Of a stretch of DNA of 64,000 bases, positions 37,346 to 47,050 are shown in pieces. This DNA is from Bolinopsis microptera (taxonomy: Eukaryota > Ctenophora > Tentaculata > Lobata > Bolinopsidae). The position numbers and the translations under genes are program-made. Each line of letters begins with the position of its first letter. Positions within the stretch are counted from its first letter, which is position 1. A model generated the notes under the pieces. It did no database searches. It saw nothing but the letters and a program-made list of their open reading frames with translations, and was not told where the DNA came from. Where the stretch lies: positions 2,914,001 to 2,978,000 of the forward strand of contig NC_087074.1 of the NCBI RefSeq assembly GCF_026151205.1. The letters run 5' to 3'.

Positions 37346-38039
37346 CGTAATTCGCAAACACGGTCATTAGTCATACATTTAAGAAATACCTGATTTGATA
37401 ACTTAATAAATAAAATGTGATTTTTTATCTGCAAATCCAAAAAATCACATTTTCTCCCATAACTTCAAAGGGAAGAATTTTAGGGTGTTTTGCTGTTCAT
37501 AACTCATATATAAATGTGCTAGTTGCGGTTATTTTTCAAAAAGTCACTAGCACATTCCTATCAAAATTTTAGAAAAATCAGTAAATATTAAAAACGAAAA
37601 ATGTGCCTAAATTTTGGCTTTGAGGTCCAATAGATCTGAAGACAAATGAGTAAAAACATTTTTGAGGGCATCAAAAACTGCGCTAGAATTCAGAGAACAA
37701 TTTGATGTCAACCATCAAATCAATCCGATCTTCCCTGACTGACTTTTTGTTAAAATAAGCCTGAAAAGGACAATTTTAGCTTTTTGACTTAAAAAATGTA
37801 TAACGTACACACCAGGCTTTTTAGATACGATATCAGGATTTTACACAAACCTTGAAATAGATGTGAATAAACGGCGAGCAAAATTTCAACCCGATACCAC
37901 AATAAATGATTAACTTATAGCGTCTCGACCAACAAATTATTTTTTCCGAAAATTGCACTCTTAACCAGGAAATGCTCGATTACAAAAATAGGTATTCTCA
38001 AAATGATTTTTTTTGGTGTGGAAACGGTGCGCTAGAAGG

Positions 38040-38168
38040 TCACTGAACTGCCTATGAGGTCATTTGGTCTGGACGGCACAAACCACTGTTTTGGTGTATG
38101 CCCCCTTAAGGGTTTCTTATGGTGGTGGCATTTGGTTTAGTTGGGTGACTTTGTCGTCAATCAGGCGT
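38040..38168 (+). repeat. 127-base direct repeat of 37177-37303
   Basis: From CACTGAACTGCCTATGAGGT to GACTTTGTCGTCAATCAGGC, identical or nearly so to the copy about 860 bases upstream. The two could be ends of one element with direct terminal repeats or two solo insertions. Nothing coding lies between them; 37346-38039 is AT-rich and featureless. Confidence 0.85.
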
Positions 38169-38494
38169 TTGATATAAGATTGTGGTAATACACTGTGCAA
38201 CCCGATATTTACTATATCATTGAAAATGAACAGTGTTTGATGAGCGTTATAATAATTTACGAATGACTTAATCAAGAAAATTGTAATATTTATAGGACTG
38301 GTTTTTTCGGTATAGTGCCGACAAAACTCTAAGGAAGCAAAATAATTTAAGTTTTTTTAAATCGGCCAATGGTTTTTACATATCGTCAGTAATATGCAAG
38401 GTCATTTATCACAGCAGCTCTATCTGAAATATATAAGAGGTTTAATTTGACCACGAAACTTTATAACTGCCGAGACAGATAGGAATTACACTAA

Positions 38495-38573
38495 TAGCGT
38501 TACAATAGCGTTACAATAGCGTTACAATAGCGTTACAATAGCATTACAATAGCGTTACAATAGCGTTATAGCT
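38495..38573 (+). repeat. 11-base tandem repeat (GCGTTACAATA)n
   Basis: About seven copies of GCGTTACAATA, one with an A for G change (GCATTACAATA). Confidence 0.9.
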
Positions 38574-38892
38574 GACAATTATGCAATATGTTTTGCATCT
38601 CATATGGCAGCTGTATTGACAATGAAAATCGACAAAATTTTAGCTCTCAGACGACTTGCCACACGTTTGTGTCCCTTTCGGCTGGCGAGTGTGGTAAAAG
38701 AACACATTACATGTGGAAAAAATTTCCGAGACGTCAAGCATAATGCGTTGATAAGGTGATTTTTGTGCCACCTGCAGTACTCAATACTCATTATCTGTTC
38801 TTATTCTTGTGCTTTTCTTTAATTATCTATATCCATGACATAAAATGTTATTAGGCACCATTAAAATCTGCTGACTCATACCTTACTATATA

Positions 38893-40297
38893 CTAGCAGG
38901 AACCCGTCTAACCCTAAAGTGGTGTCAAGACTCAAGAGACTAAAATAAATATTACCTATTTAATTCGCGTTTTTGACACCACTTGGGAGTCTAAATTTTG
39001 GGCACTAAATTTCTTATTCTTTGGCCAATCTTTATTTGTTTATGCTGATTTGAAGGCCATTAAAGCATATGACCCAGTCAAAAAAGTTTCAGTTGTATAT
39101 CTTTTACAGTTTTTGCGGAAAGTCGCGTTAAAGTTGATGCCGTGGTGTCAGTAAAATAGCACGGATCCATATATATATATCGGCAAAACAACCGGAAGCT
39201 CAGTTTCTACAACACTATCAAAAGTGAATTTACAGCTGAAACGTACCTGAACCTGCAGCTCAGTGGAGAAGAGGTGAAGCGGCTGGCGCAGTTCAGAATG
39301 AGTGCTCATAAGTTCAACATCGAGACCGGTAGATACGCCATCAACCGTGAAAATCCACTCAGTCGCATTTGTAAGCACTGTTCTTCATCAGACCTTGAAG
39401 CTGTCGGTATACTGGCTGAGTTACCAATGTTTGAGCCGATCATTGAAGATGAGAAACACGTTCTCACCGATTGTTCGCTTTACCACGACCTGAGGCGAAA
39501 CATAGGTCAGCAGGCGAGAACCATGATCACCTCTGGAGCGGAGACCTTTGCCGACCTTTTCAAGGATATCCTATTTGCATGATCAGAGAAACTGCCAGAT
39601 TCTTGAGTAAAGTGAACAAGCGGAGGTTCCCCCCGAGTGACAGAAAAGAAAAGGAAGGACTAACACCATGACTCATGGACTCAACTTGCGAAACGTGGAT
39701 CCGACAGTGTGTTATTTTTCGTGTGCGTTTCACACTTTTGATTTAGTGTGGAATTTGTGTGGATCTTAAGCATGGACCCAAAGGACTGGTTGTTCGCGTC
39801 ATGAACATTAGAATAGTTCGGTATTTAAACTCTTTAGACTATAACCGTCAACCGTGAGTTTTTCAGGACAGGTTTCGGTTTTTTCGTTTTTGACTTTCAT
39901 TTTATCTTATTTTTTAAATTTTAGATCCGACACAATGTTTATTGTAATGATCATTTTATTTTGAAATTCTATCGTCTCGCTTTATATATAGTAAGATAAA
40001 GCGAGGCGATATATATGGAGGGTTCCGTACCATTTTACTGACACCACGGCATCAACTTTAACTCGACTTTCCGCAAAAACCGTAAAAGATATACAACTGA
40101 AACGTTTTTGACTGGGTCAAATGCTTTAATGGCCTCCAAATCAGCATGAAAAAATAAAAAAAAGGCCAAGAAATAGGAGTTTTAGAGCCCAAAATTTGGA
40201 CCCCCAAGTGGTGCCAAAAACGCGAATTAAATAGGTAATAATCATTTTAGTCTCTTGAGTCTTGACACCATTTTAGGGTTATACAGGTTCCTGCTAG
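38893..40297. mobile_element. 1.4 kb foldback element with ~270-base inverted ends and retrotransposon cargo
   Basis: CTAGCAGGAACC at the left is answered by GGTTCCTGCTAG at the right. The inverted arms (38893-39165 and 40027-40297) pair along their length with some mismatches, including CACCACTTGGGAG/CCCCCAAGTGGTG and TTTGACACC/GGTGCCAAA. No clear target duplication is visible (a TA is possible). Between the arms is the 3' end of a non-LTR polymerase gene (39184-39582), so the element seems to have captured foreign sequence. A smaller stem (ATCGTCTCGCTTTAT against its complement) lies at 39969-40013. Confidence 0.8.
39184..39582 (+). pseudogene. C-terminal fragment of a non-LTR retrotransposon polymerase, inside a foldback element
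   Basis: The open frame begins without its own start (NNRKLSFYNTIKSEFTAE) and runs to a stop at 39582, about 132 codons. It contains RLAQFRMSAHKFNIETGRYA, a zinc-knuckle-like CKHC...H...C (RICKHCSS with HVLTDCSLYHDLR), and ends SGAETFADLFKDILFA. This pattern is typical of the region after the reverse transcriptase in animal endonuclease/reverse-transcriptase proteins. The frame is unbroken, which suggests recent capture. It lacks all catalytic motifs and cannot be active alone. Confidence 0.75.
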
Positions 40298-40743
40298 TTA
40301 TAAGAACGTACACATTACACATGTTTACTTAAACTATTGCTTAACAAACCTTTGTAAGACGGAACTCGGAAGACCTTCTCTCTCTCTCTCTGTTCTGGTC
40401 AACGGTTTCTGGCCTCTTACTAAAAGATGGAGGCCTTATCACCGTGCCCACAGAATGCAACTCCTGCTAGCTGCACGCCAGGACTCCCAAAGTATATACG
40501 AAATCATAAAATAATAAATATCAATGCAACAGACCCCTGGAGTCTTGAAGCTGTCACTACCTGTCTCAGAGCAAACCCACTTCCGTTGGAGTACTTCTGC
40601 GGGCAGACAAGGGACTTCCGAGCAAGGTCAAAGCCTGGGAAATATGTCTCTATGCGGAGATGGGCCTAGGTTGAGTTCCTAGCATGGGATTTAGCGAAAG
40701 TTCCTGGTTAAGAATCCTAGGAGGTTACCCAAAAGGGTTTTCC
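40298..40743. other. Intergenic with a CT microsatellite
   Basis: A (CT)n run lies at 40376-40391. An 80-codon frame at 40427-40669 (MEALSPCPQNATPASC) is not recognisable, and I do not call it a gene. Confidence 0.35.
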
Positions 40744-42960
40744 CTATCCAGTCTTGTCGACTGTTCCGCAAATTTGAAGATATGATTGTAGTTTACTGTT
40801 TTTAAGGCAAAGTTTACCAATTATCCTCATTCTGAACGTCATGATCTGGATGCACTTGCAGAGGAGGTGCTGGGATGTTTCTGCTTCTCCTGAAAAGTGT
40901 TCACAATCTTGCGTCTCGAAGTTGACGTTGTTTGCCACGTTCTGAAAATAAACTAGTGGGCTGTGACCTATCCTGAAAGCGACCATGTAAGCCATCTGAT
41001 GTGAGTTCCAGAAAAATTAAAATTCCTGTATTTATAATTGTGGAGGAACATCTCAAGTGGAATGTTCCTTTGTCACTGAGTGTGGCCTATTTGGGAGGAA
41101 GGGTTCTGGTCTTATGGGGATGTTGTTGGATTGATCGTCCCTTGCGAATTCATCCGCTAGTTCTTTACCGTATACTCCTTCATGTCCTGGAACGAAGTTC
41201 TACTCGATGAGAATACCTAGTGAGTTGAGTTGGTCTGAGATGTTCAGAACGAACCTGGAGTTAAAACTGGTGCTGTTAAGCGCTTTAAATGCAGCCTGGG
41301 AATCTGAGATCCTAAGTTATCATTAGTCCAGATACTTGCCATGTATAACGCAAATACTGCCGTTTTCTCAGAAAAGGCAGTAAGTCCATATTTGCCATTT
41401 CGAGATATTGCGACTTTTGCGTTTATGGTTTTTTCTCCGCTTACTTTTTGCGTAAGATCGAAAGTAAACACGTTGAGTTATCAATAATTAGTCAAATTCT
41501 AATTTGTCAAAAAAATTAAAGCTTTGAGCCGTCCATAAGCTTAGATATAACCATTTTTATGCCAAATAATCGAACTTATTTTTCATACTGGATGGACTTA
41601 CTGCCTTTTCTGAGAAAACGTGGACTTACTTCCTTTTCTGAGAAAAATCTCTGTTCAATATTTTTCTGAGAAGGAAGTAAGTCCAAGCTTTTTACTAAAT
41701 TTTTGAGGTTGGGATCTATGTATTTTGGATTATATTGTAAAATATAAACAATTAGGTAAATATAAATTGCTCCATATCATATAATAAATGTTTTTGAATA
41801 ATAGTATGCCCTTATTTAGGCAAACTTGCCAATTTTGAACGATTTCAGTGCATTAAATGATATCTTATCGATATTTTGATGAAAATGAACTTGATCTAAA
41901 AGATATACCTAAACTAAACATTCTCTGCGATTATAACAGCTCAATAACTGCTCCAATGTTTATGTTTTGCGACTAAAATACATCCGGCGTTTTTGAAAAT
42001 CGGCCACCAAATTTTTTTTGGAGGCCTAAATGAAAATTCGTATCACGTACGTAAGGTTGAAATGTAATTATACATCGATTCTGAAAATTTCAAGCGAAAA
42101 TATCAATCGGCAGTAAAGTTATGTTCTTTTTGGGAAATCGCTTTCTAAAATTCCGTTTTAAGCATGCTTTTATAGGAAGTAAGTCCAGCTATTTCTTCCT
42201 ATCACAGATAATTTATCTCAGAAAAGGCAGTAAGTCCACGGAATTACTTCCTTATCTCAGAAAATTTTCAAGATTTTCTCAGAAAAGGCAGTAAGTCCGG
42301 ACTTACGTCCTTCTCTCAGAAAATAATTGGCCAAAACCGAACATAATGTTTCTCAACAGGGACTTACTTCCTTAGGAATTGCATGCAATAATGTTTCTAT
42401 ACATTAATATGTAGCTCATGTTGTAGAGAATTTTCTACTGAAAATTTTGATACCAATATTGTCATATTTCGAAAATTTGGACTTACTGCCTTTTCTGAGA
42501 AAACGGCAGAATAGTGGGTACGATTTCCTCAATGAACCTGAAGAAGGAATATCTGTCCTGAAATGATACCATGTAACGTCGAGCTAAAAAATGAATCAAA
42601 AGTTCGAGTAAATTGTTAAATGTTGTATGTCCTATTTGCATCCCCTAAGCATTGCATTGATGTTTATTCCTGGTCCGGTTAGCTTTGCGTCTCAGAACTA
42701 AAGAGGTCCACTATGCTTTAGTGAGCTATGCTGTCCACCAGGGTACTGTAGATCTAAGGGTTCCCCGTGTAATGGGGCAGGCTGTGAAAAAGCATCTCTG
42801 CAGGATGTCCGAGATGAACTGTTTTCGAGTGTTAAGAACTTCCGCTGTAGAACTGAATAGAACCAGTTGCAGTAGGGGTGTCAGTCAAACACTGCTGGCT
42901 ACTAGATGATTGTAGAGCGTCCAGTCACACTTCAATAAAGAGTGTGGCAAAGCTAACCCG
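40744..42960 (-). pseudogene. Non-LTR retrotransposon remnant (linker, RNase H, C-terminal zinc knuckle), polymerase deleted
   Basis: On the minus strand, 42950-42640 reads KQFISDILQRCFFTACPI followed by STVPWWTA and LTKA*WTSLVLRRKANRT. This is the endonuclease-to-polymerase linker typical of Jockey/CR1-like elements (PWW...L). The reverse transcriptase itself is missing. RNase H sequence follows at 41330-41150: SDSQAAFKALNSTSFNSRFV (with the catalytic-type D of SDSQ), a stop, then NFVPGHEGVYGKELADEFAR. The C-terminal part (40995-40744) reads RIGHSPLVYFQNVANNVNF and CEHFSGEAETSQHLLCKC, a zinc-knuckle-like end. Stops and shifts are scattered. A 1.15 kb inverted-repeat element splits it at 41357-42509. 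Confidence 0.8.
41357..42509. mobile_element. Inverted-repeat element with about ten internal copies of its terminal motif
   Basis: The ends are perfect inverted repeats of about 32 bases (CTGCCGTTTTCTCAGAAAAG at the left, its complement at the right). AATA flanks both sides as a likely 4-base duplication. Versions of the word TTTTCTCAGAAAAGGCAGTA or its complement recur inside (near 41600, 41630, 41665, 42175, 42216, 42240, 42280, 42300, 42360), in both orientations. No coding frame. It sits in the retrotransposon's RNase H region and so is younger. Confidence 0.85.
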
Positions 42961-43212
42961 GTCCCCTGAAAAGTGGTTACTGGAGGAAGAAGTGCCAGGA
43001 ATTCTCGCTATCAGTGTGTCCTCGTAGTCAGAGTTGACATCCCTAACACTGTCTTATCACGAGCCTGTGTCTAGCGTGTGTCAGCCCTAACGCATTAACT
43101 GTCTTAACTGAAAAGACCTGAAAAGTGGTTACTGGAGGGAGAAGTGCCAAGACTACTCATTATCAGTGTGTCCTTGTAGTCAGGATGAGCGAATTGGAAT
43201 CCCTAGCTCTGT
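42957..43212 (+). repeat. Two ~95-base direct repeats
   Basis: CCTGAAAAGTGGTTACTGGA with GAAGTGCCA and ATCAGTGTGTCCT(C/T)GTAGTCAG occurs at about 42963 and again at about 43116. A second phrase (CTGAAAGA(G/A)(A/).TTTCCTGGTG) repeats at 43240 and 43338. This may be the 5' region of the neighbouring retrotransposon. Confidence 0.7.
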
Positions 43213-43559
43213 GGTGGGTGACTTCGATGGGACCTGAAAGCTGAAAGAGAATTTCCTGGTGATTTAATAGCTCTTAGAGCTAGGTATCTGTGTCTAACGT
43301 ATCGTCGTTTGTGTGTGTATTATCTTGTAACCGAATATCTGAAAGAAAAATTTCCTGGTGCTTGGTAGCTGTTAGTGTTGACTTCCTGGTTCCTATGGGA
43401 ACTTTGAGATGGCAAGTCCCAACCTTTGTACTCAACAAGAGAGCACACCACCCGTTAGTGCCAACCAGGCCACACCACGTGGAGGTTCGGAGAGGATTTC
43501 GTGACCCCTCGGAAGACCTTACTCCTACTTACATAATGGGATAAGTAGCTAACGACTAA

Positions 43560-46500
43560 CCTGAGGAACGCAGGCTTTGTAAAGCCCGGCAAATAGCATT
43601 GACGTCTTGCAAAGCTTTGTTTATCTTGTTTCTCTTTGCTTCAGAATTTAAATACGAAGAAATTTTGCCTTGTGGGTTTACTCTGACAGACTGACAAGCA
43701 AGTCCAGTCACGATTGATGACGGGCAAGGTATGGATATGAGCCGTGTAACTGTTTTTGCTGTACTGATCTTTACACCCAAACTTGAGTCTTAACATCATA
43801 TAATACAAGTGTAAGTTTAAGATATAGTGCTAAAATATAGAGCGACCTAAGGATTCATTTGCTATAGAGATTGTCCATGAAGTTTTTTGAGTAAGCGTAG
43901 TTTTATTTTACATAACAATGAGGCAGAGAAATTATATGCTGGGCCAGGTAAAGCAGGAGCTGCTCTTGAAATGTGTACCATTTCGTTAGCCCAGGTGACA
44001 GCAGTAAATAATGTGGGACCGAATTAGGTGCTCAAATATCTCCATTTAAATTACAATCAGTGAGCACAGATAGTCAATTGTACGGTAGTATATACTATAT
44101 TATAATATATGACAAATAATTTAAAGCTATAAAATGGCTTGTCCGAAGATTCTATGTCTATTCTAAGATAGTTCGATACTCGATAGTTGTTTGCATACTA
44201 TACGGTGATCTCGCATAATGTCCTCGATTTTGTTGAACATTAAGAATGTACGGTATTTATACTTTATAGTTGTAGTTGTACTCTTATAGCTTTTCTTTTA
44301 ACACACTCTGTTACATTTGTTAATAACGGTGTAGTCTACATTGCAGGAAACTTTAAAATTTCGGTCTGCACTGTGTTAAACACTGTGACTGAATAAGAGG
44401 TACTACGTCCTAGACACAACTGGAAGCAGTATTCGTCTTTACTAAAATTTGAACTATTTATTGTACACCATGAGCGTTCTATCAGTGCCTCTAAATTATC
44501 AGATCTTTACATTGTTAGTTCTCAGATCTCAAATTGTTCCATTATGTAAATATGTAGTGTCGATAGGACTTTTATATGAGCAAACTTATTTTCTTAGTGC
44601 GTAGACACCGAAATTATTGAGTTTTGTCAACATCTGAATATACGGGCGTCCAGTTAATGTACAAGTTCCTTAGTACATATGTTGTTTTGTATACAGGACT
44701 AACTAGTCTTCAGAAAATGCGGTCAGCTCACTAGTTTCTTTAACGCTACTTTCATGTGGTTCAACATAGATTTCAGCTTTTATCTTTAAGCGTAATTATC
44801 TGCTATTTTCAAGCTTGTAGATAGTAACTCGTGACTTAGTCTAGAGATATTTGGTTAATTTTTCATACAGGGGTTCGTGGAGTGTTGAAGACCTGCCCGT
44901 TAAAATATCCCCGATTCCCGGCGGTGGCCCAGAAATGCAACTTTTATTCAATTAGCTATTTACATTGTTCAGACATATTTGCGCTAGGACAAAATTGTAC
45001 ATAGTTTAGTTTGATATATTAATAATTACTATTAGTTTTTGTTTGGCTTCCCTATAAATGCTCAAGTGTAGACAAGCAGGAGCATTATACATATATCAAA
45101 AAGTGAAATACTAGTTTGATATATTTATTGTTCAAATTGCTCCTATTTCATTGTTTTTATTTCATGAACATGACTTGATAGTTCAAAGGCATTCCGGATC
45201 ACGTACCCGATTGTTGCCATGAATGGCAAACATCCTTGATCGATGAAGATATACTCTTATGATTGATGTTAAATATTTTCATGCTTCGCTTGATGAAGCT
45301 TGTGCGATCAGCGCCGTACAGGCTGATAAAAGTGAACATCCTCCATCGTAGAATTTAAATTTCAAGAAAATAGACTGGTACTGTTTATTATTACTGATAA
45401 TCAGTCCTGATAATTGTGTAAACATCTGTGATCTGCAGTTAGAAGGAAGTTAATGAACTGAACAAGTATCGGTGAGTCATGAAATTTCCACTCTAGTAAA
45501 TGTGGTGTGTGGGATTGTCGGGGGGTCAATTGTCGCCCACCCCACGTGCTATACCGACGCATATCATTATAAAACGTTGAAGTTAAACAGAAATGTGTCT
45601 GAAAAAATTGCAAACGAATAACATAACTTTAGTCTTTGAATGCAATTTCAAGAAAAATAGGAAAACGTATTTTAACGTATTTTTGACGTATTTTATTTCT
45701 TAGCGAAAAAATACGCAAAATACGGCGTATTTAAAAATTTATCTCACGTATTTTTCAACTCTGGCGTGGATACCAATCGGGTATAAATACTATTTGTCGT
45801 TTTAATCAATTTCATTTCATAGTATCTGCAGATAAGAGGATAACCACTCATTAGAATCAGATGATCATTGTACATTTTAGTGTCAGCCATTAAAATTCTC
45901 TCCGTATCGAACTTGGAGTTGGTTAAGTTGACAGCAACTGTCGTCTCTCATCAATATTTATTATTTATACATTTGTCTTCGAAGCTATTAATTAAATATG
46001 TCTACAGTTGGTAAATGGTAAATGTAATTACTGTGAATAAATATTTATTGTTTCACGACTTATCATTTGTCTGAATTTGCATTTTGGGAGAGGCAGTTTT
46101 TAATATTAATTAATTAATATATTGTGACCTATGAAAACTGTCTCTAAAAATAGTATCGGTATTGCATTGGCACCAAATTTCAATTCTTGGCGTTTTAATT
46201 GTTTCACTTAAGTGTTGAAGCTAATAACTTAATAACCTCTTCACGGTATTTACAAATCTATATTTTAACATTTCCGGATTTGCGTGTCATAGTAATTATA
46301 ATCGTATGGATTAAATCTACTTTCAAACAGTTCGTGATGATATTTTTAGACGTTTAACACACCGTTTATCAAAGCTGTAATTTTTGTTTTGTCTATTTGA
46401 TTCCACGTCATCTGGTTCAATGGAAAGTCAAGGATTTCAATTATGCAATATACAGCTGTCTCTTGTCTTATATTTTAGAACGCCGGATAGAAAATATTAT

Positions 46501-47039
46501 TACCAGTTGGTTTTATCCCTTTTAATGGATGTAGTTGTGAATATTTGTATCTGTGCTCAACCTTCTTTAAAACATTCTTTCGATTATAGTAACACAAATT
46601 ATATTTTTCGTTTATTTACGGTCTTAAAACTTCGCCTACGTTGTGTGCAGTAACTCATAGTACGCATTAAATATCAATTATATATATTGCTCTCAATACA
46701 AATGAAATAAAGCCATGAGATGCCAAAATTTACATTTAATTTTTGATTTCAGACCAGATCAAAAAAATTAGCTGTCTGATTTTCTACTGTCATTTCAGTT
46801 TCACGTGGACCTTCAGTGCCATTAAAACTAAATCTGTTCAGTGCTTAATTTTAATTTAGATTAATTGTTGGTTCTCCTGGAACCAATTTCGGTTATCTGT
46901 GAAATACTTTAAATTCAATTTTGACTCAGCTCTATTTTTCAAATATACGGAAGGTATAGCACATATCGATAATTAATAACAAATACTTAACTCTTCCCAT
47001 TCAAATTAACTTGTAACAATCAAAGAATATGAATTTTAG
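43560..47039. other. Intergenic, no gene recognised
   Basis: Long AT-rich spacer. Small features only: clustered ACGTATTTT words at 45660-45760, and unrecognised short frames at 43556-43780 (minus) and 46384-46653 (plus). The promoter and any 5' non-coding exon of K2P gene A should lie here. Confidence 0.4.
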
Positions 47040-47050
47040 GAATTCCAATT

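Noticed and set aside
46384-46653. 89-codon frame upstream of K2P gene A as a gene or 5' exon
   Set aside because: No recognisable domain, no suitable splice donor tied to the K2P frame, and AT-rich composition like the spacer.
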